From Desulfocapsa sp. (GTDB lineage Bacteria > Desulfobacterota > Desulfobulbia > Desulfobulbales > Desulfocapsaceae): a DNA stretch of 64,000 bases. A program made the translations under genes and the position numbers. Under the pieces are notes generated by a model. It worked only from the letters and a program-made list of their open reading frames with translations. It was not told the origin of the DNA and did no database searches. Below are positions 36,113-45,981 of the stretch, piece after piece (the first letter of the stretch is position 1; the number at the start of each line of letters is the position of its first letter). Location: contig JAESPV010000065.1 in assembly GCA_016765495.1 (NCBI GenBank), positions 37,941 to 101,940 on the forward strand, written 5' to 3'.

Positions 36113-36457
36113 ATGGATAACAATGAAAAAAGAAGCTATATTCGGATGGATTCGCTACATCTTCTTGACTATCTCACCATAGACAGAGATGGACAGCAAA
36201 CCAACTACTCCATGGGCCGAACCCTCGATATCAGTGAACATGGCCTGAAACTGGAGGTCACCCATGCAATGTCCCCTGGCGACACCCTTCTTATCACAGT
36301 TGGCCTTGAGGAAGATCTGGTGGATATTACCGGAGAAGTTATACATTGTGAACAAGAAGCAAACCGCTACATTCTGGGAATTGAATTCTCGGATATCAGT
36401 GATGAAGGGAACCGAATACTAAAAAAGTATATTATTGCTTTTAATACCTATCGTTAG
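36113..36457 (+). CDS. single-domain PilZ protein
   Basis: A 114-residue cyclic-di-GMP effector. Both binding motifs are present: RSYIR (R7 and R11, the RxxxR) and DISEHGLKL (D39, S41, G44). These are followed by the barrel strands LLITVGLEEDLVDITGEVIHCEQ and ILGIEFSDIS. The start at 36113 places RxxxR at the N-terminus as usual and has AAGGGT upstream; an open frame extends further 5'. It has no output domain, so it probably binds a partner protein. A diguanylate cyclase is encoded at 48.5 kb. Confidence 0.88.
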   Translation: MDNNEKRSYIRMDSLHLLDYLTIDRDGQQTNYSMGRTLDISEHGLKLEVTHAMSPGDTLLITVGLEEDLVDITGEVIHCEQEANRYILGIEFSDISDEGNRILKKYIIAFNTYR

Positions 36458-36486
36458 TGACATGGCAACGCTGTCTTCTGTACCAA

Positions 36487-37653
36487 TCAGTCTTTTAGAC
36501 CACGCAGATATTTCTTTAAAAAAAGCCATAGAGACAAAGAAATAGCCCCGCTCACACAAGCCATCCAGCCGATAAATTGAATCTTGTCAGGCCAGTCAAG
36601 TGACACTACCGCCATGGACATTGCCCCACAAATAAAATACGAAAAAACCAAAGTGGAAGAGACAGTTCCAGCATCACAAGTGGCCTGCTCAAGCACCAGA
36701 TTATTTGATGGTGGACGACTAAGCCCAAGCGAAAGAGTGACTATTCCCATGGGAAGCGCAAGCTGCCAGTAATTACTAAAATTTACACTCAGCATCAAAA
36801 TACCCCCACTCCCTATGCCCCCATAACCCAAAGTTATCATCCGAGATGTCCCAAGCCTTTTCCCAAATCGCATACAAATCATAGAGCCCAACATAAAACA
36901 GAAGGCATTGACACCAAAAAATATGCCAAAAAGAGTCTCCGACATTTGAAATCTGTCTATATAAATACTCGATGAAGCAGCAATAAAAGCAAAAATAGGG
37001 AGGCTGGTCACGGCATTACAAAATACCAGCCCCACAATTCGATAATTGCTCAAGACCCTTACATAACTCCTGAATAGTGATGCCACAGAAGCAGCGTTGT
37101 CGTGCCCAGCGTGGGACTCCGGTGTCATCACAACACCCCATAGAGCCACAAGCCCCATAATTCCCTGGCAGATAAAGACCCATGGCCAGGAGAGGTATTC
37201 CATGATCATACTGCCGATCAATGGAGCGATCATGGGTGCAAGCGCCATGATTACAGAGATCTGACTGAGAACTTTTTCCCGCTGCCCACTTTCCAACCTA
37301 TCTCTAGCCATGGCTAGAGATATTGCTGATGCAGCGCCTGCTCCCATCGCCTGAAGAATTCTGGCTCCTATGAGCATCCATATATTTTGAGACAGAGCAC
37401 AGAGAATACTTGCCAGGATAAAGAGCAGTATTCCAATAATCAACGGTGGCTTTCTGCCATAACGGTCAGAAAGAGGGCCATAGAAAAGAAGTGAAATGCA
37501 ATAGGTGAGAAAAAACAGACTCAGGGTCAAATTAATGATAGAAAGGGGCTGTTGCCAGATCTTCTGGAGATGTGGCGTGGCAGCAAGATACATATCTGTT
37601 GCCAGAGGTGGAAAGGCTGTGAGCAACGCCAGGAGGAGAATAAAACGTTTCAT
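36487..37653 (-). CDS. Bcr/CflA-type MFS drug exporter
   Basis: A 388-residue major facilitator with about 12 membrane helices. It carries the MFS motif GPLSDRYGRKPPLIIG between helices 2 and 3, and LQAMGAGAASAISLAMARD, in keeping with the Bcr/CflA drug-proton antiporter family. Its 3' end is convergent with the PilZ gene 29 bp away. The substrate cannot be read from sequence. Confidence 0.88.
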   Translation of the reverse strand: MKRFILLLALLTAFPPLATDMYLAATPHLQKIWQQPLSIINLTLSLFFLTYCISLLFYGPLSDRYGRKPPLIIGILLFILASILCALSQNIWMLIGARILQAMGAGAASAISLAMARDRLESGQREKVLSQISVIMALAPMIAPLIGSMIMEYLSWPWVFICQGIMGLVALWGVVMTPESHAGHDNAASVASLFRSYVRVLSNYRIVGLVFCNAVTSLPIFAFIAASSSIYIDRFQMSETLFGIFFGVNAFCFMLGSMICMRFGKRLGTSRMITLGYGGIGSGGILMLSVNFSNYWQLALPMGIVTLSLGLSRPPSNNLVLEQATCDAGTVSSTLVFSYFICGAMSMAVVSLDWPDKIQFIGWMACVSGAISLSLWLFLKKYLRGLKD

Positions 37654-37736
37654 TACTATCTTATTGCCGCTTTACAAAAAAAGAGTTTCCAATCCTCAAG
37701 ACATGGCACATAATCAAAAAATTCCCAGGTAATCAT

Positions 37737-37931
37737 CTAAGCATCAATTGTTTTAACTCGACCCACTGCACCGCTTTCCAGTCGAACTTTAATACCGTAC
37801 GGATGGGTTGGAGATTTGGTCAAAATATTCTTCACAATCCCTGCTGTTAAATTTCCGGATCGCTGATCCTGTTTCAATACAATGGACACCTGGAGACCAA
37901 CTTGTATATCACTTCGATTTATACTGTTCAT
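37737..37931 (-). CDS. ywbE: YwbE family protein
   Basis: A 64-residue protein matching the small YwbE (DUF2196) family: RSDIQVGLQVSIVLKQDQRSG, then LTAGIVKNILTKSP, then HPYGIKVRLESGAVGRVK. The fold is a small beta-barrel; its function is unknown. The full expected length is present. It lies 83 bp upstream of the MFS gene in the same direction. Confidence 0.85.
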   Translation of the reverse strand: MNSINRSDIQVGLQVSIVLKQDQRSGNLTAGIVKNILTKSPTHPYGIKVRLESGAVGRVKTIDA

Positions 37932-38237
37932 AATAGTTTTTTCTTTGATTGTATTTTTAAGAGAGGTACTTTAGGGTTCAGACAACTATCATATTCACCT
38001 GCTGAGGAATGTACACGAAATAACGTGAACATCCCATTTGATCTTTGTTTCGCCAACCGGTACTTGAAAAAGTTGTGGCGTACTCTGTTCATGTATCGGG
38101 AAATCAACGTTTCCGTGGAAATCGTTCCTCTGTCCGTTGCTGAACACCGAATACCCTCTGCCCGCGGGGCATCATGTTCAACTTATTTCGTTCCAGTTCC
38201 TGGCAAATGAAAATAAAGATTGCGAGAAAATCGTAGG
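37932..38237. other. 306-bp divergent intergenic region
   Basis: It separates minus-strand ywbE from plus-strand topB. It contains one copy of a REP-like element (38148-38172). No confident promoter boxes or coding sequence were seen in the rest. Confidence 0.4.
38148..38172 (-). repeat. REP-like palindromic repeat, copy 1 of 2
   Basis: The reverse complement, ATGCCCCGCGGGCAGAGGG plus TATTCG, matches 52217-52241 at 23 of 25 positions. It contains a small hairpin, TGCCC-GCG-GGGCA. Similarity continues weakly into the flanking ACAGAG region. Extragenic location and hairpin suggest a REP-type element. Confidence 0.5.
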
Positions 38238-40313
38238 ATGAAAGTAATTATAGCAGAAAAACCATCGGTGGCACGCGACATTGCCAAGGTACTCGACATC
38301 AAGGCTTCAAAGAAGGGATTTATTGAAGGACGGGGCTGCGCAGTCACCTGGGCTTTCGGGCATCTGGTCACACTTCAGGAGCCCGGCGAATATGATCCGG
38401 CATTAAAACGTTGGTCGCTTGATAGTCTTCCCTTTGTACCCGGGGAGTTCAAGCTCAAGCTGATAAGTAACCGGGGGGTTGCCGAACAGTTTCAGATTAT
38501 AAAAAAACTCTGTGAACAGGCTGAAGAAATAGTATGCGCAACTGATGCCGGACGGGAAGGAGAACTCATTTTCCGCTATATTCTGGCATTATCCAACTGC
38601 GAAGCAAAGCCAATCCGGCGCCTCTGGCTCAACTCGCTGACACCTGAGGCGATACTTACAGCATTCAAAAACATGAAGGACGGGCATGACTATGACCCGC
38701 TCTATGCCGCTGCCCGCTGTCGCAGTGAATCCGACTGGATTGTCGGTCTGAACGCTACCCGCTATTACACCGTACGACATGGTCGAATAGGTGCTGGAAA
38801 TGATCGGGTACTCTGGACCATTGGCCGGGTTCAGACACCAGTTCTTGCTATGATTGTGGAGCGTGACGACACCATTCTCCAGTTTCGCCCACAACCGTTC
38901 TGGGAGCTTAGCACCCGTTACCGGGAAGTGGTCTTTAAATACACGGGAAAACGCTTTGAAAAAGTAGAAAAAGCCCACACTCTGCTTGAAAAAATCACGA
39001 ACCGGGATTTTGTAATCACATCGATCACGGCCAAAAAAAAGAAAGAGCAGCCTCCACAGCTCTTTGATCTCACCACACTTCAACGGGAACTCAACAAACT
39101 GCACGGAATCCCGGCAGCAGAAACCCTCACTGCCACCCAGAGTCTTTACGAAGCAAAACTTGTCACTTATCCGCGAACCGATTCACGGTATCTCAGTGAA
39201 GATATGAAACCGCGTATTCCAAAAATTCTGGGACAACTAAAAGCCATTCGACCGGAACAGATAGCCCCCCTTAACCTTGCAAAACTCCCATTCAGCAAAC
39301 GGATAATTAATGATAAAAAAGTCACAGATCACCACGCCATCATCCCGACGGGGATGACACCGCGTAGATTCGGTCCTAATGAGCAACTTGTTTATGACGC
39401 AATCACAACACAGTTCATCGCTGCCTTTTACCCGATTTGTCTCAAAAATATCACCACCGTAAATGGTGTCAGTAATCAGATACCGTTCCAGGCCAAAGGA
39501 ACACAAATTGTCGATCCAGGCTGGACAAGTCTCTTTCCCAAAAAACAGAAAGCTGCTGCTGACGGGCAGAACCTGCCCGCTTTTGCAAAAGAAGAAACCG
39601 GGCCGCATGAGCCCTTCCTGCGAGAAGGAAAAACCATGCCTCCCAAACACTTCTCGGAGAATTCGCTGCTTGGTGCAATGGAAGCTGCAGGAAAATTTGT
39701 TGAGGATGACACCCTGCGCGAAGCTCTTAAAGAACGTGGCATCGGAACACCTGCCACACGTGCTGCTATCATTGAAACTCTGCTTCGTCGTAATTATATC
39801 CGACGTGAAAAAAAACAGCTTCGCTGTACTGATATGGGTCGTTGTCTGATAGCACTTATCAAAGATCCGTTACTTAAATCACCGGAGATGACAGGCGAAT
39901 GGGAGGAAAAACTTAAACAGATTGAGCGTGGCAAGCTAAACCCGGACGACTTTATGAAAGGGATTGCAAATTACATTCGTAACATGATTCAGGAAAGCAG
40001 TAGCACCGAGCTTGACACATCACGCTGGGGCAGCTGTCCGTTCTGTGGCAAAGAAGTTATCAAAGGAAAAAAAGCCTACGGTTGCTCAGAATGGAAAGAG
40101 GGGTGTACATTTGTTCTGCAACCCGACTGTAAGGGAAAAACACTCAGCCCCAAACAGATTCAGCTTCTTTTGCAGCAGCGCATCCTGCCGCATCCGATTC
40201 GTTTTGACGATGAACTGCGTATGCTCATCCTCTCCACTCAAGGGTTCCCGATGGATCTACGGCTGCCCTCTGCTGAGCGGCAGAAACAGCCAGCGAAACC
40301 AGATCGCCCTTAA
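38238..40313 (+). CDS. topB: DNA topoisomerase III
   Basis: Type IA topoisomerase that decatenates DNA and resolves recombination intermediates. The 691-residue protein begins with the TOPRIM domain (VIIAEKPSVARDIA, then CATDAGREGELIFR at 100-113). The active-site tyrosine is in LVTYPRTDSRYL (Y311), and the central domain includes SSDWIVGLN-like SESDWIVGLNATR and RVQTPVLAMIV. A C-terminal zinc-finger-like CPFC...GCSEWKEGC stretch lies near 605-630. The ATG at 38238 matches the family start. It is convergent with the AEC gene, 9 bp apart. Confidence 0.93.
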   Translation: MKVIIAEKPSVARDIAKVLDIKASKKGFIEGRGCAVTWAFGHLVTLQEPGEYDPALKRWSLDSLPFVPGEFKLKLISNRGVAEQFQIIKKLCEQAEEIVCATDAGREGELIFRYILALSNCEAKPIRRLWLNSLTPEAILTAFKNMKDGHDYDPLYAAARCRSESDWIVGLNATRYYTVRHGRIGAGNDRVLWTIGRVQTPVLAMIVERDDTILQFRPQPFWELSTRYREVVFKYTGKRFEKVEKAHTLLEKITNRDFVITSITAKKKKEQPPQLFDLTTLQRELNKLHGIPAAETLTATQSLYEAKLVTYPRTDSRYLSEDMKPRIPKILGQLKAIRPEQIAPLNLAKLPFSKRIINDKKVTDHHAIIPTGMTPRRFGPNEQLVYDAITTQFIAAFYPICLKNITTVNGVSNQIPFQAKGTQIVDPGWTSLFPKKQKAAADGQNLPAFAKEETGPHEPFLREGKTMPPKHFSENSLLGAMEAAGKFVEDDTLREALKERGIGTPATRAAIIETLLRRNYIRREKKQLRCTDMGRCLIALIKDPLLKSPEMTGEWEEKLKQIERGKLNPDDFMKGIANYIRNMIQESSSTELDTSRWGSCPFCGKEVIKGKKAYGCSEWKEGCTFVLQPDCKGKTLSPKQIQLLLQQRILPHPIRFDDELRMLILSTQGFPMDLRLPSAERQKQPAKPDRP

Positions 40314-40322
40314 CTTCTCTTT

Positions 40323-41258
40323 CTAAATGCCATAACTCTTAAGGAAAAGCAGCAAAAGAGTATAACTCACAGCGGAAAAACCAGTTGCCACCATCACAAT
40401 TGTTCCTGCCAAATCTCCATCAGCTCCCATCCGGCAGGCCATAATATAAGTGGCCACTGCCGTTGGAGCTCCTGCCATGAGCAAACCAACGGCAAAATCC
40501 AGTCCTGAAACATTTAATAAAACCATAAATATTCCAGTAATCAGTGGTAGAACAAGCAGCTTTATTGAAACAGCCAGCGCTGCCTTACAGATATCACCCT
40601 TCAACCCTGCCAGAGAAAAACTGCCGCCAATGGAAATGAGCGCAAGGGGTAAGGTCATCCCCGTTGCAATGCCGAACGTACGATCAAGAATAACTGGCAT
40701 GGGCAGTTGAAAAAAGCTCCACAGGATTCCCGCAAGAGATGCCAGAATCAAAGGATTAGTGACAAGCTCTTTTATGATCTCTTTAAGACTGGTCTGCTGT
40801 TGCTGCTGAGGCAAGACCAGTGCTAAAATAGCAAAAAAATTCAAAACAGGAACCAGAAAACCGAGCAGAATCCCAGCTCTGGTTAACCCCATATCGCCGT
40901 AAGCATTAAACACTATGGCCAGGCCGATATAGGCCAGATTCCCCCTGAAGGCCCCCTGACAAAAAGAGCCATGAACCGGTGCCGGAAAGGAACGCCATTT
41001 GCCATACAAATACGCTAGAGCAAAACAACAGGCAACTCCTGCGCTGGTAGCAATTACCAGGCTAAAATTAAAACTGGAGGAGAAATCAGCCCCTGCTATT
41101 TTGTATACGAGCAGCAAAGGCAAGCAGACATAATAGACCAGCTTGTTAATCTGGGCAAAGAAATCCCCATTCACAAGCCCTGTTCTTTTAATGGTGTACC
41201 CGAGCCCAATAATAAGAAATACCGGAAGAACAATTTCGCAGACATTTAACATGCTCAC
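40323..41258 (-). CDS. AEC-family (auxin efflux carrier) transporter
   Basis: A 311-residue membrane protein with about 10 helices and the AEC layout: an N-terminal VLPVFLIIGLGYTIKRTGLV, a central hydrophilic linker (QQQQQTSLKEIIKELVTNP) and a second five-helix half. Bacterial members export or take up dicarboxylates or other organic anions. The first codon is GTG at 41258, with ATG two codons later at 41252; the ribosome-binding site does not decide between them. It is convergent with topB. The substrate is unknown. Confidence 0.85.
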   Translation of the reverse strand: MSMLNVCEIVLPVFLIIGLGYTIKRTGLVNGDFFAQINKLVYYVCLPLLLVYKIAGADFSSSFNFSLVIATSAGVACCFALAYLYGKWRSFPAPVHGSFCQGAFRGNLAYIGLAIVFNAYGDMGLTRAGILLGFLVPVLNFFAILALVLPQQQQQTSLKEIIKELVTNPLILASLAGILWSFFQLPMPVILDRTFGIATGMTLPLALISIGGSFSLAGLKGDICKAALAVSIKLLVLPLITGIFMVLLNVSGLDFAVGLLMAGAPTAVATYIMACRMGADGDLAGTIVMVATGFSAVSYTLLLLFLKSYGI

Positions 41259-41428
41259 ACTTCTACTTGAGAGTTCATGCTAATACCACCATTAAAAACT
41301 GATTTATGTGCTGTTATCTATAAGCCTGACCTTCACATTAACGCGGGTGAACAGTAAGTAACCCTGTATTTTTTTCAGGAGAGGAGCCCTTGAGGGAGGT
41401 TAAGAGCTGATTACTCACGGGATAAACA

Positions 41429-42487
41429 TTAATCCGAGCTCAACGAACAGTTCACCACATGGAAGGAAATATTTGAATCGGTGACAGAACTTTTTCCGGT
41501 AAACAGAAAGGCGCTTATCCATATGAGCTGTACCCCAAGGATCATCCAGGGATTCCAGAGATGGCTAATCCCCAGGCCCAGTTGAGTAAGTGTTTGGGTG
41601 GCCGGGAACAAAATAACGATACCCATGGAATAGAGGCTCCCCCCTGCTGCCATGAGTTGATAGGGGGTGATTTTAAAATCGCCCCGGAAATCCGCCCGGA
41701 AGAATTCAGAAACAATCCGCCAGACCTGAGTTACCAGCAAGGTCTCCACGAGTGCCAGAGCAAAAAAACCGTTCAGAAACAGCCAGGTCCCCAAAAGGGC
41801 TGCGATGGAATAGAGAGAGGCTGTGATAATCTGAATAGGAATCACTTTTTCTCCTTCGAGATCCGAGGCATAAGCTATTTTTTTGGTTTTTCCGGAAAAG
41901 ATGAAGTGAAAATGGCCAAAGCATTTTTGCATCCAGGGACTGCATTGGTGGAGGGGTTTGCCATAACAACACCCAAAACTTACGCATGCCAGTCGCCCCA
42001 ACCCTTCCCCAAAGGCATAGGCGATGCAGATGGCTGACAAAACAACGGTGACGTTCATCTGGAAGCCCAGAGATTCCCCCAGGGTTTCATTGATCAGCCA
42101 AATCAGAAAGGGAGCTGTCAGGGTTCCGACGAAAACCGCTCCGCCCACTGTCAGAGTGTCTTGTTTTTTTTCCACGATTCTGGCAACCACCTTTGCTGCG
42201 GGCATGCACACCATAAGCAGGGTGGTTACGAGTACACAAAGAACCAGGGGAGGGATGTTGACAGATGCACCCAGGACAAAAAATATGACCACGGCAAAGG
42301 TATAGGCGTTGGCACTGAGCAACCCATAGTATGTCAGATTCAACCCGTGCCAGTGCCCATTGCCCTGATTTTCCCTGGGCATGGTGGCAAGGATCTGCCA
42401 TTTCTCCCCGGGAAGATGTCTAAACCCCCAAAGAAGGGCGACAATAATGAATACAGCAATGCCTCCGATAAATAGAAGTTGTTCCAT
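41429..42487 (-). CDS. Lgt-like (prolipoprotein diacylglyceryl transferase family) membrane protein
   Basis: A 352-residue polytopic membrane protein. Its signature segment GEGLGRLACVSFGCCYGKP (160-178) matches the Lgt-superfamily core, where the conserved arginine follows glycine, and LNLTYYGLL (49-57) matches the upstream Lgt strand. It is longer than housekeeping Lgt and carries extra cysteines (FGCCYGKPLHQCSPWMQKC). It is therefore probably a paralogue that moves a lipid-derived group to another substrate. It is the last gene of a three-gene minus-strand cassette, 43 bp after the decarboxylase gene. Catalytic identity is inferred. Confidence 0.65.
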   Translation of the reverse strand: MEQLLFIGGIAVFIIVALLWGFRHLPGEKWQILATMPRENQGNGHWHGLNLTYYGLLSANAYTFAVVIFFVLGASVNIPPLVLCVLVTTLLMVCMPAAKVVARIVEKKQDTLTVGGAVFVGTLTAPFLIWLINETLGESLGFQMNVTVVLSAICIAYAFGEGLGRLACVSFGCCYGKPLHQCSPWMQKCFGHFHFIFSGKTKKIAYASDLEGEKVIPIQIITASLYSIAALLGTWLFLNGFFALALVETLLVTQVWRIVSEFFRADFRGDFKITPYQLMAAGGSLYSMGIVILFPATQTLTQLGLGISHLWNPWMILGVQLIWISAFLFTGKSSVTDSNISFHVVNCSLSSD

Positions 42488-42530
42488 TAACTAGCCTCTC
42501 CAATTGTTCATTGTAGTTCCCCTTCCTTAC

Positions 42531-43580
42531 TTACTGTTCAGCAGTCTTCGACTTTGCTATCGTCTCCCGGACATGAAGATCTGTTTCAACCAAAGGGGTT
42601 TTAAATCCTAAGGTAAATCGGCTTTCAACATCTGATCTGTTCTGGTTTTCCACTAAATCACTGGAAAACTGTACTTTGTTTTTTTGAAAAATGAGGACAG
42701 TGGTGGAACTGCCTGGGGCAAACAGGCTTTTGGGTTGTCCTTTTTGAATAACATTTTCTTTTTCCAAAGGATATGGGTTGTCATATCGCTCACGGCTGTA
42801 ACATTGGGTGATTCTGCCGATCATCAATGCCACGATTTCCACCATGGCCACAAGCCCCACCTGGCTCCCGTTTTCAACATCCGTGTCAATGATGGTCAGG
42901 ATTCGTCGGTTTTTCGAGTAGGGGGTGACCGATTGAACCACCGCTCCCGGGTTACAGGAATGATAGTTCCCGTTGATTTCATAGGTATCCAGGATGCGAC
43001 CCGCAACAGGAGTATGGTTATAATGGTATTTATCCGGAGTCAGTCGAAAAACAGCATAGTCGCCCTGGTCAAATGCTGACAACCATTGCGCTTTGTCCGT
43101 CCCGATTAATTCGGAATAGGAAAAAAATTTATTCTTGATCAGCAGGTTGCTTTGAACAGGAAAAGAGCCAATAAGCACTCGGGAATCAGCGGGAGCCACC
43201 ACTGAATTCGGAGCTGCTTCCATGGGTCTACATTCCCAATACCGGATTTGCCGTTCAAAGAGTTTCCTATACGTATCTATCGCTGCAATTCCCTCTAATC
43301 CCTCTTGGTTTTCCCAGATTTCTTCGGGATTGATTTCCAGCTCTTTGAAAATTTTGGAGCTAAGACCTTTTCCCGAACCTGGCAGCGGCCGATTGAGAAG
43401 ATCATAGTTGAGAAATCCCAACAAAGCTGATACCCGTTTTGAGACCACCTGCTCGAATAAAAAAGGCGAAACCTCCCGAATGCGGGAATAGAGAAGGTTA
43501 ATCACCCTGTCGCTCAAAAGACGTTCTGTTTTGATCGTAGCCTTTTTTCTTTCAATATACTGGTGGAGGGGAAGTTGCAT
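42531..43580 (-). CDS. phosphatidylserine decarboxylase-family enzyme
   Basis: A 349-residue self-processing pyruvoyl decarboxylase. The processing site is FAPGSSTTVLIF (G290-S291), the catalytic aspartate is in APADSRVLIG, and a histidine lies in YHYNHTPVAGRI. The first 110 residues are a non-standard helical extension without a membrane anchor. Family members act on phosphatidylserine but also on soluble amino acids, so the substrate is open. The ATG at 43580 has GGAAAA upstream and lies inside the 3' end of the 809-residue gene (29-bp overlap); an ATG at 43601 is a weaker alternative. Confidence 0.85.
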   Translation of the reverse strand: MQLPLHQYIERKKATIKTERLLSDRVINLLYSRIREVSPFLFEQVVSKRVSALLGFLNYDLLNRPLPGSGKGLSSKIFKELEINPEEIWENQEGLEGIAAIDTYRKLFERQIRYWECRPMEAAPNSVVAPADSRVLIGSFPVQSNLLIKNKFFSYSELIGTDKAQWLSAFDQGDYAVFRLTPDKYHYNHTPVAGRILDTYEINGNYHSCNPGAVVQSVTPYSKNRRILTIIDTDVENGSQVGLVAMVEIVALMIGRITQCYSRERYDNPYPLEKENVIQKGQPKSLFAPGSSTTVLIFQKNKVQFSSDLVENQNRSDVESRFTLGFKTPLVETDLHVRETIAKSKTAEQ

Positions 43581-45981
43581 TTTTATTTTCCATATTGACA
43601 TAGAGCATGATTAGATAAAGGAGCTTTTTCAAGGCGATAAGATCCAGGCTATGGTCAAGAACACCTGCCTCCACATCGGCCAAAAATGTGTATAAATCCT
43701 TTTCACCGAGAATGGTCTTGATGGCCTCCCGATGGGGCGATTGATCGTGACTTACCCAGACATCCATTTGATGGAATTCTTTTTTCAGAGCGGCAAAAGA
43801 TTCTTCCATCTGTTGTTCTCTCAGGTCGTTGATATAAAAGTCTTCTGCTTTTTTATTAAAAATATCCCCCCTGAAGCGCATTGGGTCTTTTTTCTTTTCC
43901 TTTTTAAGGATCCCCCGGTTCAGTTTTCCTGCGACGGAGAATGTATCGGGATCCCGGATTCTTTCGCCAAGGTCGGAAAGAGTCGCCTCCATGGAAAAGG
44001 ATTGAACCAGTTCCTTTCCGTCGGTCTGTATCAGTTTAATCAAGGTTTTCTTATAATCCAGCAGTCTGATCCTCGTATATCCTGGATATCTGCGGCTTAC
44101 ACGGGTTTTTGGTATCTTTGCAACAATCTGTTGTAAAAACAGATTCCTGGTCTTGGTTTTCACATAACAAGTAGGAATATTAATGGCGCTGCAAAAGAAA
44201 ATCTGCCTCCGTTCACTTTCCACATCCGGGGTATCTGGAATCATTTCATGAGTGATTTTTCCGGTCAGAATGTAATGGTAGGCAAGAGCCGTTATCAGAT
44301 GCTGTAAATCCACGGCACCGCCCATGTCCGATCCAAGATTTTCAAAGATTGAAAAATACCTGTGCTCAAACCCGGTATATCCCATTTCAGCATGTTTCCG
44401 TATTCTCACAAGCTGGTACAGTGGCATTCTTTCATCATATACCCCCATCTGAGATAGATCTTTTTTCAATTGTGCTTCATTTCCCGGTGCGCCGTTTAAG
44501 GAAGGACTTTGATCGGTGCTCATGAGAGAGACAAAGTAGTCAATAAGCCTGGCATCGGGAATAAAATCTCCTTTCAGGCCAAAGCTGTGGCTTAGAAGGC
44601 GGTCTAGCCATACCGGACCAAAGGGGGTAATTGCCTGGCCGAATACATGGATCTTGGCCTTGCGCTTCCATCGTCTCCAGATCATTCGAAGATGGGTGTA
44701 ATCGATCTCATGAGGTAAAAATCCCAAGGCTTTTTCCGGATGAAAATCTTCAAAACTCAAGCGCAACGGAGAGGCACTGTATACTCCTGGGAACAGGCAT
44801 AAAAAATGTTCTTTGATTTTAATCACCAGATCCCCCAAATATTTTTCATGGAAGGACGTATACCCGGAACCGGGATCCTTGAGCAGTCGCTTAAGCTTCA
44901 GGCTGCCCATGCTGATATGGGTACCGTTGTTGGCCAGGCAGACATTGGAGGTATTGGGTAATACCACCAGATTGGTATTGATAATTCCGGCTTCCCTGAG
45001 TTTTGAGAGTGAGTTGAGCTGGCTTCTGGAAAGAACGGTATGACACAATTTCATATATTCATGTTTTTCCTGGCCCCGCGTCCACCCGGATAAACAGGGG
45101 CTCATGAACAGCGAGCGGTAAAAGGAATCTGAAATATTGTCATTGAGTTGCTTTTGCATCAGCGGGGGCGAGGAGGAAAAGAAAATTTTAACCTGCTGTC
45201 CCTGCTCTTTCAGGCAAAACTTTTTTTGGGCATATTGCACCAGCAACTGGGTAAACAGAAAACGGATCAGAGTCTCTTTGGCCAGTCTCTGACCCAGGGA
45301 TTCCACACCATTAGCCCCCACCGGGTAAAAGGAGAAAATTTCAGGGGAGGTATTGTCGTTTGAAAAATGGGCCATCATTTGTTCGCCGGTACTTCTCACC
45401 AGGGGATGCCCCACTTCCACGGCTCCCAAGGCATCGGCAAGAGCAAGCTTTAATAGGTAGGAAACAGGGATACGGACAAAGGATTCGTTCTCTTTGATAA
45501 AGGTAAAGCTTTGGGCATCGGATCTTAAGGCGGAGGCGGGGTTGGTCTTGTCTGCTTTAAGATCTGCGTTAAAGATATGATTAGCATAGGTATTAAGTGT
45601 CTTCCGTGGAAATCTGACCCAGCTATTTTCCCAGACATCGTCTGTTCGATGATTCAGATACCGTTCAAGGCCCAGCATTTTTTTACGGGAAGTATCCCCC
45701 GAGGCCGCCCTGCGAACGATATTTTTATAATAATTGGATTCTTCTATGGTGATGGCAAGATCCAGGTCATGTCTTTTCCCGACAACCACCGCCTGAAACT
45801 CATTTTCCGTGCCTGCGGTGGTATCCCGGACGCAAAAAGGTAAGGATGCCAAAAAACCTTCTTTGGAGCTGGTATCGATCTCCATTATTTTCAGAAGATA
45901 TGGCAGATCGGTTCGGGGTACCAAGCTCTTTTTCAGCTCATTGGGTTGTAATTGAGCCATCGGTTTCAACTGAGTCGTCAT
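43552..45981 (-). CDS. unrecognised 809-residue soluble protein of the PSD/Lgt-like cassette
   Basis: A large protein without signal peptide or membrane helices. I do not recognise any domain. Visible landmarks are RTDLPYLLKIMEIDTSS near the start, RSDAQSFTFIKENESFVRIPVSYLL (about 154-178), LVVLPNTSNVCLANNGTHISMG (about 335-356), VGANGVESLGQRLAKE, RRYPGYTRIRL and a charged C-terminal third (KKEKKKDPMRF) ending in a proline-rich tail. Long, asparagine-containing loops suggest an enzyme rather than a structural protein. It heads the cassette and is translationally coupled to the decarboxylase. The ribosome-binding site is weak; AGAGG lies 13 bases away. Confidence 0.75.
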   Translation of the reverse strand: MTTQLKPMAQLQPNELKKSLVPRTDLPYLLKIMEIDTSSKEGFLASLPFCVRDTTAGTENEFQAVVVGKRHDLDLAITIEESNYYKNIVRRAASGDTSRKKMLGLERYLNHRTDDVWENSWVRFPRKTLNTYANHIFNADLKADKTNPASALRSDAQSFTFIKENESFVRIPVSYLLKLALADALGAVEVGHPLVRSTGEQMMAHFSNDNTSPEIFSFYPVGANGVESLGQRLAKETLIRFLFTQLLVQYAQKKFCLKEQGQQVKIFFSSSPPLMQKQLNDNISDSFYRSLFMSPCLSGWTRGQEKHEYMKLCHTVLSRSQLNSLSKLREAGIINTNLVVLPNTSNVCLANNGTHISMGSLKLKRLLKDPGSGYTSFHEKYLGDLVIKIKEHFLCLFPGVYSASPLRLSFEDFHPEKALGFLPHEIDYTHLRMIWRRWKRKAKIHVFGQAITPFGPVWLDRLLSHSFGLKGDFIPDARLIDYFVSLMSTDQSPSLNGAPGNEAQLKKDLSQMGVYDERMPLYQLVRIRKHAEMGYTGFEHRYFSIFENLGSDMGGAVDLQHLITALAYHYILTGKITHEMIPDTPDVESERRQIFFCSAINIPTCYVKTKTRNLFLQQIVAKIPKTRVSRRYPGYTRIRLLDYKKTLIKLIQTDGKELVQSFSMEATLSDLGERIRDPDTFSVAGKLNRGILKKEKKKDPMRFRGDIFNKKAEDFYINDLREQQMEESFAALKKEFHQMDVWVSHDQSPHREAIKTILGEKDLYTFLADVEAGVLDHSLDLIALKKLLYLIMLYVNMENKNATSPPPVY

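Noticed and set aside
41561..42475. Several plus-strand frames over the Lgt-like gene
   Set aside because: All are antisense to the Lgt-like membrane protein whose helices and signature segment support the minus strand.
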